From the NCBI GenBank assembly GCA_038243635.1, contig JBBSQW010000016.1, positions 24,687-88,686 of the forward strand: a DNA stretch of 64,000 nt, written 5' to 3'. The position numbers were made by a program, and so were the translations under genes. Below are positions 54,308 through 63,129 of the stretch, one piece after another. The stretch's first letter is position 1. Every line of letters starts with the position of its first letter. The DNA is from Pseudopedobacter sp038243635 (GTDB lineage Bacteria; Bacteroidota; Bacteroidia; Sphingobacteriales; Sphingobacteriaceae). Below the pieces are notes generated by a model that saw only the letters and a program-made list of their open reading frames with translations, had not been told where the DNA came from and did no database searches.

Positions 54308-55613
54308 AGTAACAATCGGGAGCTTAGGCAGAACTATTACGGGTAAAACACCATTATCAGCAAGTCCAGAGGATTTTGGAAATGACGTTATGTTTATAAC
54401 TCCAAGCGATTCATTTGATAATCGATTCATCTCATATACCGCAAGATATCTTTCGCTTCAAGGTGCAAACAAATTAGGAACTAAAAAACTTCCAAAAAAC
54501 AGTGTCTTAGTTTCATGTATAGGATCAGCAATGGGTAAGGTTTCGATGAACAAATCGATTGCGATTTCTAATCAACAAATCAATTCGATTATTATAAATC
54601 AAAGTTTTGATGCACATTATATCTATTACAAACTAAGAAATAGCTATAAGCTTTTTCGAAATTCGGCGATGGGAAGTACTGCGCTACCGATGCTTAACAA
54701 AACTGAATTTGACAAGTTGTCCATTATAGTTCATTCTGAAAAAAAACAACAACAACAAATTGCTTCTGTTCTTTCCGCTCTAGACGATAAAATAGAACTG
54801 AATAATAAAATCAATGACAGTTTAGAGGCAATGGCCAAAACGCTATATGATTATTGGTTTGTGCAGTTTGATTTCCCCAATGCAGAAGGTAAACCTTATA
54901 AATCATCAGGTGGCGAAATGGTTTATGATGAGGTATTGAAAAGAGAAATCCCGAAGGGTTGGGAGGTGAAGAGTCTTAAAGAATTTTCGAAAACTGGTTC
55001 TGGTGGTACACCATTAAGGTCTAAGAAAGAATATTTTGAAAATGGTAATATACCTTGGATAAATAGCGGCGAAGTAAATGAGTCCTTTATCACTTCTGCA
55101 AAAAAGCATATTACACATCTTGGTTTGCAAAACTCTAGCGCTAAGTTATTTCCAAAAAGAACTATTCTAATGGCTATGTATGGTGCTACAGCGGGACAGG
55201 TTAGTTTGTTGGATATTGAGGCTTGTACAAATCAGGCAATTTGTGGTATAATGCCTCTAGATAATCGGCTCGTGACATACGTTAAACTTGGCCTTAACCA
55301 GCTTTATCAATATCTAATAAACCTCAGTACAGGTTCTGCAAGGGATAATTTATCACAGGACAAAATTAAAGAGCTCAACTTTGTGATACCTTCAGAAGAA
55401 ATCATCGAGCAGTTTCATAATCTATCAGAGTCTTATCTTAACAAAACATTAAATAACCTTAAACAAAACCAAGGATTAGCATCTTTAAGAGACTGGTTAT
55501 TGCCTATGTTAATGAATGGGCAGGTAAAGGTTGTTGATGCTTATAAGGAAGTTGAGGGGAAATTGGGGATGGTTGCGGAGGAGGAGGTAAAATATGGGAA
55601 AATAAATTCATGA
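54291..55613 (+). CDS. hsdS: Type I restriction-modification specificity subunit S
   Basis: Sets the DNA target of the HsdM/HsdR complex. A 440-residue protein with two half-repeats, each with a target-recognition domain and a conserved coiled helix. First TRD: ITGKTPLSASPEDFGNDVMF and NSVLVSCIGSAMGKVSM, then helix QQQQIASVLSALDDKIELNN. Second TRD: KTGSGGTPLRSKKEYFENG, IPWINSGEV and ILMAMYGATAGQVSLL, then a C-terminal helix ending LASLRDWLLPMLMNGQVKV. Intact. The stop codon overlaps the next gene's ATG (ATGA). Confidence 0.94.
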   Translation: MSSLIEVTIGSLGRTITGKTPLSASPEDFGNDVMFITPSDSFDNRFISYTARYLSLQGANKLGTKKLPKNSVLVSCIGSAMGKVSMNKSIAISNQQINSIIINQSFDAHYIYYKLRNSYKLFRNSAMGSTALPMLNKTEFDKLSIIVHSEKKQQQQIASVLSALDDKIELNNKINDSLEAMAKTLYDYWFVQFDFPNAEGKPYKSSGGEMVYDEVLKREIPKGWEVKSLKEFSKTGSGGTPLRSKKEYFENGNIPWINSGEVNESFITSAKKHITHLGLQNSSAKLFPKRTILMAMYGATAGQVSLLDIEACTNQAICGIMPLDNRLVTYVKLGLNQLYQYLINLSTGSARDNLSQDKIKELNFVIPSEEIIEQFHNLSESYLNKTLNNLKQNQGLASLRDWLLPMLMNGQVKVVDAYKEVEGKLGMVAEEEVKYGKINS

Positions 55614-56125
55614 TGTTATTTATAAACTTCTTTAATGAATTACCAACTGGTAGCCAAGCAGACTGGATTCAGGCATTTGCTTCAATTATAGCAGCAGTAG
55701 GTCTAGTTGTCACTTTGCTTTTGCAATGGAAGAGTGCAAAAGACCAGAGTGTTGCATTGTCAATCGAAAAAAGCAAATATACAAGGGAAATACTTCCTAT
55801 GTTTATAATATTGTCTGAAGAAGATATAAATATTGACGATGATCTTATTAAAAAAATGGTTTTAAAATTAACTAATGCGGATGCTTATAATTTAGTTTGC
55901 AAAGCTGATGGAAACTCCTACATAAGATTTAATCCGCAGACACAAGCAATTATCAATAGGGATAACATTTTAGAAATTCGAAGTGTATATAAACGAGAAG
56001 CTTTGGGAGGGGTTGAAATTATTAATAGTAAAGGAAGAATTTTATACAATGATGTTGATGGTAGAAGCTATCAACAAGATATATATTTTAATGAGGGTTT
56101 TAGAGAAGGACCTAAACAAATTTAA
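55610..56125 (+). CDS. Membrane-anchored protein of unknown function, coupled to hsdS
   Basis: A 171-residue protein with one TM helix near residues 21-41 (IQAFASIIAAVGLVVTLLLQ) followed by a charged stretch and a mainly beta C-terminal domain. ATG overlaps the hsdS stop by 4 bases (ATGA), so it is translated with hsdS. The N-terminal layout (short lead, one TM, KSKY..REILPMFI) is common in small bacterial membrane proteins next to defence genes. Not recognised beyond that. It may be a membrane-located sensor or effector for the downstream TIR gene. Confidence 0.65.
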   Translation: MMLFINFFNELPTGSQADWIQAFASIIAAVGLVVTLLLQWKSAKDQSVALSIEKSKYTREILPMFIILSEEDINIDDDLIKKMVLKLTNADAYNLVCKADGNSYIRFNPQTQAIINRDNILEIRSVYKREALGGVEIINSKGRILYNDVDGRSYQQDIYFNEGFREGPKQI

Positions 56126-56158
56126 TTTACTCCTATTTCCAAACACAAAACTAAATCT

Positions 56159-57097
56159 ATGAAAGCATTTATATCATACAGCCACGCTGACGAAGCAATG
56201 TTAATCAAGTTAAAAACCCATCTGGCACATTTGGAAAGGGAGCGTTTGTTAACTTCATGGACAGATCAAGAAATTAGCGCTGGAGGAAGGTTAAACGAAA
56301 ATATTTCAGAAAATCTTAGAGATGCAGATTTATTTATAGCTCTATTAAGTCCTGATTATATCGCTTCAAATTATTGTTATGAAAAGGAGTTTTTAAAAGC
56401 CATTGAAATGGTAAAGAATGGAGAACTTATTATTGTACCAATAGTGATAGAACCATGCGAATGGCTTTCAACCCCATTTAAAGATTTCAAAGCACTTCCC
56501 AAAGATGGAAAAGCGATTTCAGAATGGCAAAACTTTAATACTGCTTTTCTTAATGTCATCCAAGAACTAAGAAAACTGATTTCAGGAGATAATTATCAAG
56601 CAACCAACACAGCAACTCCGAACAATGTAGCTCTTCCGTCTAGAAATTACAGATTAAAAAAGGATTTTGATTCTATTCAAAAATTACAGTTTAAACAGGA
56701 TACATTTGAAGAGGTTAAAGAACTTATGATTGGTTTTTTTAAAGAGGTTGATAGTTTGGAAGATGTAAAACACATGGTTACTCGAAATAACGGTAACGAT
56801 TTTGAGGCATATTTAGTAAATAGGAATAAAATAAACACAGAGTCCAAATTAAAAATTTCAATATCCGCTGATTCAGACTCTTCGTCGCACTTCACGCTAG
56901 GCAAATCAGATTTAAAGTACACATTTGAAGAAACTCAAGATTATTATAAATCGTTTGAGCTGAGTAATGATGAATATGGCATGTTTTGGATAAATAGAAA
57001 CAATCCGTTTAATAATAGAGAAGTTCAACACATGGATTCAAAAGCTATTGCAAATAGAATATGGGATGAATTGATTGAGAAAGTTGGTTTAGTTTAA
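56159..57097 (+). CDS. TIR-domain protein, predicted NAD-cleaving immune effector
   Basis: A 312-residue protein with an N-terminal TIR domain: MKAFISYSHADEAM (strand A), LIALLSPDYIASNYCYEKEF with the conserved catalytic Glu77 in the C-x3-E-x3-A position, and VPIVIEPCEW. Bacterial TIR domains of this form cleave NAD+ and kill or arrest infected cells. The C-terminal half (about 160-312) is a separate alpha/beta domain of unknown function, plausibly a sensor. No transmembrane segment. It lies 33 bases after the membrane protein and 12 bases before a HipA_2-type kinase. Confidence 0.88.
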   Translation: MKAFISYSHADEAMLIKLKTHLAHLERERLLTSWTDQEISAGGRLNENISENLRDADLFIALLSPDYIASNYCYEKEFLKAIEMVKNGELIIVPIVIEPCEWLSTPFKDFKALPKDGKAISEWQNFNTAFLNVIQELRKLISGDNYQATNTATPNNVALPSRNYRLKKDFDSIQKLQFKQDTFEEVKELMIGFFKEVDSLEDVKHMVTRNNGNDFEAYLVNRNKINTESKLKISISADSDSSSHFTLGKSDLKYTFEETQDYYKSFELSNDEYGMFWINRNNPFNNREVQHMDSKAIANRIWDELIEKVGLV

Positions 57098-57109
57098 AAG
57101 AAATCTGTA

Positions 57110-57949
57110 TTGGAGCCACTAAAGGAACTTTCCGCTATTAAAATCCACGAGTGCTATCAAACAAATAGCACACCTTTGCGTGTGGAATGTGAAGACTGTT
57201 CTCAGTATGTGATAAAAACAGTTTTTAATATGAACCCACCATTAATTGATTTAATTAATGAGGTATTATGCAACTATTTTCTTCAGTCTTGGGATATTCC
57301 CGTAGCTTCGCAAGCTATAATTTCTGTTGACAAGCAATTAGTTAATTATTTTGTAAAGGAGGGAAATTATATTGATGAGCGGTATCAAAAAGCTGATTTT
57401 TCTAAGCTTTGTTTTTTTGGTTCAAGATTTATTGAGTCAACTACCGAGATTGACGTGTATAATTTAAATTTAAAGAACAAGTACGATTTTAATAAATACA
57501 TCAACCCATTAGATTTTATTAAAATTGCTGTCTTTGATAAGTGGATTGGTAATATGGATAGGCGTAAAGGCAACTCCAATTTGCTATTACGTGGCAGTAA
57601 TGAAGGATTTACATTTATCCCCATAGACCATACGCAAGCATTTGCCTATCAGGATAATTATAAAAATCTAAAGCTATCTATAATGGATCGGGCAGATGAT
57701 AACTCCATTATGCTGACTCCAATGTTCAAAAGTATTTGTAATTTTGCTAACCCAAATGAATTAAAAAATCTGGCGACAGAAATTTTATCGAATATTAATG
57801 ATACTTTACTAGGTATCGAAAACGTTTTTGATTGTATTCCGAAAAACTTTGGGTTAAGTAAAAGCGGTAGAAGGGGGATAATGGAAGTATTAGCTAACGA
57901 AGAGAGAAATAAAAGAATTTCAAATTTATATTTGAATTACCACAGATGA
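57110..57949 (+). CDS. HipA_2-family protein kinase-like protein
   Basis: A 279-residue kinase-fold protein of the HipA_2 (PF20613-type) group. Seen: ATP-binding Lys36 in YVIKTVF, Glu51 in LINEVLCNYF, catalytic-loop GNMDRRKGNSNLLL (Asp150, Asn155 or Asn157) and metal-binding PIDHTQAF (Asp173). All key residues are present, so kinase activity is likely. Begins at TTG (57110), with no better ATG. It overlaps the next gene by 4 bases (ATGA). HipA_2 kinases typically pair with DUF3037 proteins, which is exactly the neighbour here. Confidence 0.85.
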   Translation: MEPLKELSAIKIHECYQTNSTPLRVECEDCSQYVIKTVFNMNPPLIDLINEVLCNYFLQSWDIPVASQAIISVDKQLVNYFVKEGNYIDERYQKADFSKLCFFGSRFIESTTEIDVYNLNLKNKYDFNKYINPLDFIKIAVFDKWIGNMDRRKGNSNLLLRGSNEGFTFIPIDHTQAFAYQDNYKNLKLSIMDRADDNSIMLTPMFKSICNFANPNELKNLATEILSNINDTLLGIENVFDCIPKNFGLSKSGRRGIMEVLANEERNKRISNLYLNYHR

Positions 57950-58827
57950 AATCATTTTATAGCATTGTCAGGTTTATAAATAACTCATTATCTAATGAAA
58001 ATTTAGCAGTGGGAATGATCGTGATTTCTGGCGGAAACGTTTTTTATAAATTTTCAGCAGACAAGTTGAATCTCATAAAGAAAATAAGTCCACTAAATAG
58101 CTCGTTGTTAGCGTATACGCTTGATAAAATTAAGTCTTTTATTGATCAAGAAATCCTTTCAAATAAACCTTTGTTTAATGATTTAACTTTCAATGTCGAT
58201 TATCTGAAGCGCTTATCCATATATAATAATGGTTTTTTAAAATTTGATAAACCATCAGGCATTGATCTATCTTTTGATGTTAAGAAATTTGATGATTTTT
58301 TTAAACGATATGTTGAGTTAAATATTGGCATTCCAGATAAACCAGTAATTGACCGCTCTTTTAGCAACGCAGTAACCAAAGTTTTTAGCGAACCGTTAAA
58401 AAACAAGATTGATATTAATTACAAAATGAAAAAAGGGATTATCCCAAATTTATTTTTTGATTATCAATTAGATGGTATCGGGGTAAACGGTGTGATTTAT
58501 ACTGTAAAATCTATTGATTTAAATGCAGAACACCCAATTGATAAACTAAACACTCAGGTCACTGATTTAGAAAGCCTGAATCATCGTTTAGATTTATTTG
58601 GAAGAGGTTTGGAAATAAACCCAGACGAGAATAAACATTATTTGGTGGTGGATAAATATCAAGGAAAAAAAGCGTCTTATAAGAACTTATACGATATGTT
58701 AAAATCTCAGTCTCCTAAGGATTATTCCTACGCTGTTATTGGGACAAACGAGCTTGCAAAAGTAACCGCAGAAATTGAGAGAAAAGGTGCTAAGAAATTT
58801 TCTGAAGTTTTAAGTGGGATTCAATAA
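57946..58827 (+). CDS. DUF3037-like protein, partner of the HipA_2 kinase
   Basis: A 293-residue protein. The first 60 residues follow the DUF3037 pattern: YSIVRFINNSLSNENLAVGM, then VISGGNVFYKFSADKLNLI. The rest (about 65-293) is a longer domain of unknown function with a C-terminal stretch YLVVDKYQGKKASYKNLYDML. DUF3037 proteins usually are about 130 residues, so this is a fused or extended form. Its ATG overlaps the kinase stop by 4 bases. Last gene of the island. Role unknown; may be substrate or regulator of the kinase. Confidence 0.75.
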   Translation: MKSFYSIVRFINNSLSNENLAVGMIVISGGNVFYKFSADKLNLIKKISPLNSSLLAYTLDKIKSFIDQEILSNKPLFNDLTFNVDYLKRLSIYNNGFLKFDKPSGIDLSFDVKKFDDFFKRYVELNIGIPDKPVIDRSFSNAVTKVFSEPLKNKIDINYKMKKGIIPNLFFDYQLDGIGVNGVIYTVKSIDLNAEHPIDKLNTQVTDLESLNHRLDLFGRGLEINPDENKHYLVVDKYQGKKASYKNLYDMLKSQSPKDYSYAVIGTNELAKVTAEIERKGAKKFSEVLSGIQ

Positions 58828-59336
58828 TATTGCACTTTACTTTTGATCTCATAATAATCTACATCCAGTAAGTTTATACTAAAATAGTGTTGAGGATAGA
58901 AGATGAAATTTAGGCTTATACAAAAGAAAAAGAGATTGTCACAGCGCCTTTACGATTTTGCCTAACTCTTCAGCTTCGCATCCGATAGCTATCGGATGAC
59001 GATAAACACAGTATTATTCGTTTTGACGAAGTGCAGAGGAGAAAAAAATGCAGAACATCAGTTTATTTTATGCCAAACCTGCTAATTTCACGTTAGGGAT
59101 TGAAATGTATACAGGCCTGTGCTTAATGCCGTGTGACGTATGAATGCAAAGCCCGACCGCTTTTGGGGGAACGCCCAGATTAAAAAGATTCAAGAATTAA
59201 GATTCAAGATTCAAGAACCAAGATTAAAGGGCAAAGACTAAAGAACTCAACAGATAACTTTAGTTACTCATTCTCTGCTTCAAAATTATTACCTCAAAAT
59301 CATTACCGTAAAAAAACAAACCGTTAACAATTAACG
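58828..59336. repeat. Right-flank repeats of the island and a TTCAAGATT tandem tract
   Basis: No gene. 58931-59002 carries GATTGTCACAGCGCCTTT, CTTCAGCTTCGCA and the 20-base perfect palindrome CATCCGATAGCTATCGGATG (58979-58998) followed by ACG, matching the left flank. At 59185-59225 a short degenerate repeat of the AAGATTCAAG type is present. The clpP promoter follows. Confidence 0.7.
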
Positions 59337-59368
59337 TTGATAACAAAGATAAAATTTTAATACATTAG
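59337..59368 (+). promoter_or_regulatory. Candidate promoter of clpP-clpX
   Basis: TTG (59337-59339), 21-base spacer and TACATTAG (59361-59368), one mismatch to TAnnTTTG, about 26 bases before the clpP ATG. Confidence 0.4.
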
Positions 59369-59393
59369 CAGTGTAAAAGCAAAACGAGTAGAT

Positions 59394-60095
59394 ATGAATA
59401 TTGATAAAAACGAATTCCGTAAATATGCGGTAAAGCACCATAGAATTGGTGCTTTACATGTTGATAGATACATTAACCAAACCGAGGGTGTTTTAAGACC
59501 TAGCGGGATGACGCCTTATATTATTGAAGAACGCCAATTGAATGTTGCGCAAATGGATGTTTTCTCGAGGTTGATGATGGACAGGATTATCTTTTTAGGT
59601 GATGCTATTTATGACCAAAATGCGAATATCATTCAGGCGCAATTATTATTTTTACAGTCTGCAGATGCTAAACGCGATATTCAAATTTATATTAACTCGC
59701 CAGGTGGTTCAGTGTATGCGGGTTTAGGTATTTACGATACCATGCAATACATTTCGCCAGATGTAGCAACTATTTGTACAGGTATAGCGGCATCTATGGG
59801 TGCGGTAATTATGTGTGCGGGTACAAAAGGTAAAAGAGCAGCTTTGCCTCATGCTAGAATTATGATTCACCAGCCATCAGGCGGTGCGCAGGGTGTAGCA
59901 TCTGACATGGAGATTAATTTACGTGAGATGTTGAAGCTGAAGAAAGAGCTTTATGATATCATTGCTAAGCATTCTGGTCAGTCTTATGAGTGGGTTGAGA
60001 AGGCGTCTGACAGAGATTATTGGATGAAAGCTGATGAAGCGAAAGAATATGGCATGGTTGATGAGATTTTAGAACCGAATAAAGAAAAGAAATAA
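59394..60095 (+). CDS. clpP: ATP-dependent Clp protease proteolytic subunit
   Basis: Serine peptidase core of ClpXP/ClpAP. 233 residues with a propeptide-like N-terminus of about 30. Catalytic Ser in GIAASMGAVIM, His in ARIMIHQPSGG and Asp in the following helical region (SDRDYWMKADEA) give the triad. The handle helix and QIYINSPGGSVYAGL strand are typical. It is followed 3 bases later by clpX, its ATPase partner. Confidence 0.96.
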   Translation: MNIDKNEFRKYAVKHHRIGALHVDRYINQTEGVLRPSGMTPYIIEERQLNVAQMDVFSRLMMDRIIFLGDAIYDQNANIIQAQLLFLQSADAKRDIQIYINSPGGSVYAGLGIYDTMQYISPDVATICTGIAASMGAVIMCAGTKGKRAALPHARIMIHQPSGGAQGVASDMEINLREMLKLKKELYDIIAKHSGQSYEWVEKASDRDYWMKADEAKEYGMVDEILEPNKEKK

Positions 60096-60098
60096 AAA

Positions 60099-61340
60099 AT
60101 GAGTAAGAGCGTAAAAGATATTAAATGTTCTTTTTGTGGAGCGGGAAAGCAGGATAGCTTAATGCTGATTGCTGGCTTGGATGCCCATATTTGTGATAAA
60201 TGTGTGCAACAGGCTAATGAAATTTTAGGCGAAGAATTGAGCTTAAAGAAAGGGAAGAATATGAATTCTGTCCTTACGCTTTTAAAGCCATTGGAAATTA
60301 AAAATCATTTGGATCAATACGTTATTGGTCAGGATGCTGCTAAAAAAGTGCTTGCAGTGGCAGTTTACAACCATTACAAGCGTTTAAACCAGAAGATTAC
60401 CAAAGATGAGGTGGAGATTGAAAAATCTAACATTATGATGGTTGGCGAAACTGGAACTGGTAAAACTTTATTGGCCAAAACCATTGCAAAGGTTTTAAAT
60501 GTTCCGTTTTGTATTTGTGATGCTACTGTTTTAACGGAAGCTGGTTATGTGGGTGAGGATGTAGAAAGCATTTTAACGCGTTTACTGCAAGCTGCAGATT
60601 ACGACGTGAATGCTGCTGAACGCGGTATTGTATATATCGATGAAGTGGATAAGGTTGCTCGTAAAAGTGATAACCCCTCAATTACTCGTGATGTATCTGG
60701 TGAGGGTGTACAACAGGCTTTATTGAAAATTTTGGAAGGAACGATTGTTAACGTTCCGCCACAAGGAGGTAGAAAACACCCCGACCAAAAAATGATTCCG
60801 GTAAACACCAATAACATTTTGTTTATCTGTGGTGGTGCTTTTGATGGTATTGAGAAGAAAATTGCAAATCGTTTGCGTACGCAGACTGTAGGATATAAGG
60901 TAAAAGCTGAGGACGATGAGGTGGATTTGAAAAACCTTTATAAATACATTACGCCGTTGGATTTAAAGGCCTTCGGGATGATTCCTGAGTTGATTGGTCG
61001 TGTACCGGTTATTACTCACTTGGATCCTCTAGATCGCGAAACTTTGTTGAGCATATTAACTGAGCCTAAGAACTCCTTAACGAAACAATATCAAAAACTG
61101 TTTGAATACGAGGATATTACCTTGGAATTTAAAAAGGATGTTTATGAATTCATCGTAGATAAAGCGATGGAGTTTAAATTGGGCGCCAGAGGTTTGCGTT
61201 CTATTTGCGAAGCCATTATGATTGATGCCATGTTTGAGATTCCCTCGCAAAAAACAAAAGCTAAAAAATTGGTGGTTGATTTAGCTTACGCTAAGGAAGC
61301 TTTTGAAAAATCAGATATAAAAAAACTAAAAGTTGCATAA
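60099..61340 (+). CDS. clpX: ATP-dependent Clp protease ATP-binding subunit ClpX
   Basis: AAA+ unfoldase that feeds ClpP. 413 residues: N-terminal four-Cys zinc-binding domain (CSFCGAGK ... HICDKC), Walker A GETGTGKTLLAKT, pore loop GYVGEDVES, Walker B IVYIDEVDKVA, the RVPVI sensor region and the C-terminal small domain with LGARGLRSICE. All elements are normal. Coupled to clpP. A strong terminator follows. Confidence 0.97.
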   Translation: MSKSVKDIKCSFCGAGKQDSLMLIAGLDAHICDKCVQQANEILGEELSLKKGKNMNSVLTLLKPLEIKNHLDQYVIGQDAAKKVLAVAVYNHYKRLNQKITKDEVEIEKSNIMMVGETGTGKTLLAKTIAKVLNVPFCICDATVLTEAGYVGEDVESILTRLLQAADYDVNAAERGIVYIDEVDKVARKSDNPSITRDVSGEGVQQALLKILEGTIVNVPPQGGRKHPDQKMIPVNTNNILFICGGAFDGIEKKIANRLRTQTVGYKVKAEDDEVDLKNLYKYITPLDLKAFGMIPELIGRVPVITHLDPLDRETLLSILTEPKNSLTKQYQKLFEYEDITLEFKKDVYEFIVDKAMEFKLGARGLRSICEAIMIDAMFEIPSQKTKAKKLVVDLAYAKEAFEKSDIKKLKVA

Positions 61341-61349
61341 TAGCATTTT

Positions 61350-61378
61350 AAGCCTCTCGAATTTCGAGAGGCTTTTTT
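61350..61378 (+). terminator. Terminator of clpP-clpX
   Basis: AAGCCTCTCGAA and TTCGAGAGGCTT form a near-perfect stem, followed by a T run, 10 bases after the clpX stop. Confidence 0.92.
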
Positions 61379-61745
61379 GTTTACAGTGGTTTTTGTTATG
61401 GATTGATGGAACTTTTTTTACGAAGAGTATTTATTAAACTTGTAACGTTGGTTGTTAAAACCACATAGATAAATCGTTTTTTAGGAATGAAATAGGAAAC
61501 ACAGGGTAAGTTCGGCAATGCGGAATACTTTCTGAATTAAATACATCTTGCGTCTACAAATAACAACTAGGTTTCTATTTGGTTTAATGTTAGACTAATA
61601 TATACATGATATAAGCCTCAATTTTATTGTTAAAAAAATAAACATTTTTGCTTTATGCGAAAATAATTGCCGATATTGAACCCTGCGCTTAAGCATTTAG
61701 CTTTCATTTTTCTGCGTTAGGCTTTGAAAAAAAAATCCATTTACT
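61379..61745. other. AT-rich spacer between clpX and the AMP nucleosidase gene
   Basis: About 370 bases with no gene or clear repeat. The promoter of the following gene is presumably near 61630-61700, but no exact consensus box stands out. Confidence 0.5.
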
Positions 61746-62600
61746 ATGAATGAAGAAAAAGATATAAAAAAGAAATCGGTGAACACACCGGATAAAGAAG
61801 TGAATAGTCCGATTAAAAAAGGCTTAAAATCTAAAGAAGATATTGTTGCCAACTGGTTGCCACGTTATACTGGTAGGCCTTTAGAAGAATTTGGTGAATA
61901 TATTTTGTTAACTAATTTCTCAAAGTATGTACAGCTATTTTCTGAGTGGCATGATAATGCACCAATTTACGGCTTGGATAAGCCTATGCAGAGCGTTACG
62001 GCAAATGGAATTACCATTATAAATTTCGGAATGGGAAGCCCTTTAGCAGCTACCATGATGGATTTACTGACGGCGATTAAGACGAAAGCGGTTTTGTTTT
62101 TGGGTAAGTGTGGTGGTTTAAAGAAGAAAAATGAGATTGGGGATTTAATTTTGCCCATTGCAGCCATTAGGGGTGAAGGAACGTCTAATGATTACCTACC
62201 CCCAGAAGTTCCGGCTTTACCGGCTTTTGCATTGCAGAAGGCGATATCCACTACCATTAGAGACCACTCGAGAGACTATTGGACTGGTACAGTTTACACT
62301 ACCAACAGAAGAGTGTGGGAGCATGATAAAGATTTTAAAAAGTATTTGAAAGAACTAAGAGCCATGGCAGTTGATATGGAAACTGCTACAGTATTTGTTA
62401 CGGGCTTCGCAAATAAAATTCCAACTGGTGCTTTGTTGTTGGTGTCTGACCAACCAATGATTCCAGAAGGAGTTAAAACTGCTGAGACAGATGGAAGTAA
62501 GACATCTGCAGAGCATGTAGAATCACATTTGAAAATTGGGATTGATTCACTTAAGCAATTGATTAACAACGGTAAAACAGTTAAGCATTTAAAGTTTTAA
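61746..62600 (+). CDS. amn: AMP nucleosidase, Bacteroidota type
   Basis: Cleaves AMP to adenine and ribose-5-phosphate. A 284-residue phosphorylase-superfamily enzyme with ITIINFGMGSPLAATMMDLL, the GKCGGLKK loop, the MAVDMETATVFVTG motif carrying the ribose-binding Glu, and LLVSDQPM. The first 35 residues are a charged extension. It is shorter than the E. coli enzyme, as in the Bacteroidota branch. Downstream terminator shared with the convergent gene. Confidence 0.88.
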   Translation: MNEEKDIKKKSVNTPDKEVNSPIKKGLKSKEDIVANWLPRYTGRPLEEFGEYILLTNFSKYVQLFSEWHDNAPIYGLDKPMQSVTANGITIINFGMGSPLAATMMDLLTAIKTKAVLFLGKCGGLKKKNEIGDLILPIAAIRGEGTSNDYLPPEVPALPAFALQKAISTTIRDHSRDYWTGTVYTTNRRVWEHDKDFKKYLKELRAMAVDMETATVFVTGFANKIPTGALLLVSDQPMIPEGVKTAETDGSKTSAEHVESHLKIGIDSLKQLINNGKTVKHLKF

Positions 62601-62614
62601 GTGAAAATTTAACG

Positions 62615-62655
62615 CAAAAAAAACTGTAATTATTTTATTAATCACAGCTTTTTTA
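62615..62655. terminator. Bidirectional terminator between convergent genes
   Basis: AAAAAACTGT with ACAGCTTTTTT arms around an AT-rich centre (ATTATTTTATTAAT), with A/T runs on both sides, so it can act on both strands. Confidence 0.7.
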
Positions 62656-62658
62656 ATT

Positions 62659-63129
62659 TTAAGCGGCTATTGAGTTTGCCGTAGTTTGCTTTATTCTTTG
62701 GCGTAGAAACTCCTTAATTTCCCAGCGCTTTTGTTTATTCGAAATTTTGTGAAGTGGTAAAATAAATTTTTCTTGTTCTTTGGTGTTAAATACGATCTCG
62801 AAAAAACGAGTTTCGAATGTATCTAAACCGTCAAACTGCAGACGTATTTCATCCTTTGATTTGTTTTGTCTGAATAAGATTTTGTCATTATCCATAAAAA
62901 TATAATGACCTGATGATCCTGTATAAAGTTGGTATGAACTTAAAACAGCAAACAAAGAACAAACGGTTGAATTGAGGTAGGTATTAGATGTGGTAATCGT
63001 TTCGTAATGTTTAAGCAAAAACGAAAGGGTTACCAATAAGCAGGCAGCTGTTAGAATAGCAATTAAGTGGGTTTTGGATAAAAGACAATTGTTGCATTTA
63101 AGATAAAAAGTATTTTCTGCTCTCATCAA
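62659..63129 (-). CDS. Membrane protein of unknown function
   Basis: A 156-residue protein with two TM segments (HLIAILTAACLLVTLSFLL near residue 22 and the YLNSTVCSLFAVLSSYQLY region near 60) and a C-terminal soluble domain of about 85 residues (GHYIFMDNDKILFRQNK ... ILPLHKISNKQ). The soluble part has the alternating pattern of a bacterial PH-like domain, as in small membrane proteins of Bacteroidota. No specific family recognised. It converges on the AMP nucleosidase gene. Confidence 0.7.
   Translation of the reverse strand: MMRAENTFYLKCNNCLLSKTHLIAILTAACLLVTLSFLLKHYETITTSNTYLNSTVCSLFAVLSSYQLYTGSSGHYIFMDNDKILFRQNKSKDEIRLQFDGLDTFETRFFEIVFNTKEQEKFILPLHKISNKQKRWEIKEFLRQRIKQTTANSIAA

Noticed and set aside
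48194..58827. Prophage or integrative element carrying the island
   Set aside because: No integrase, phage structural gene, tRNA or clear attachment repeat was found; only dispersed repeats bracket it.
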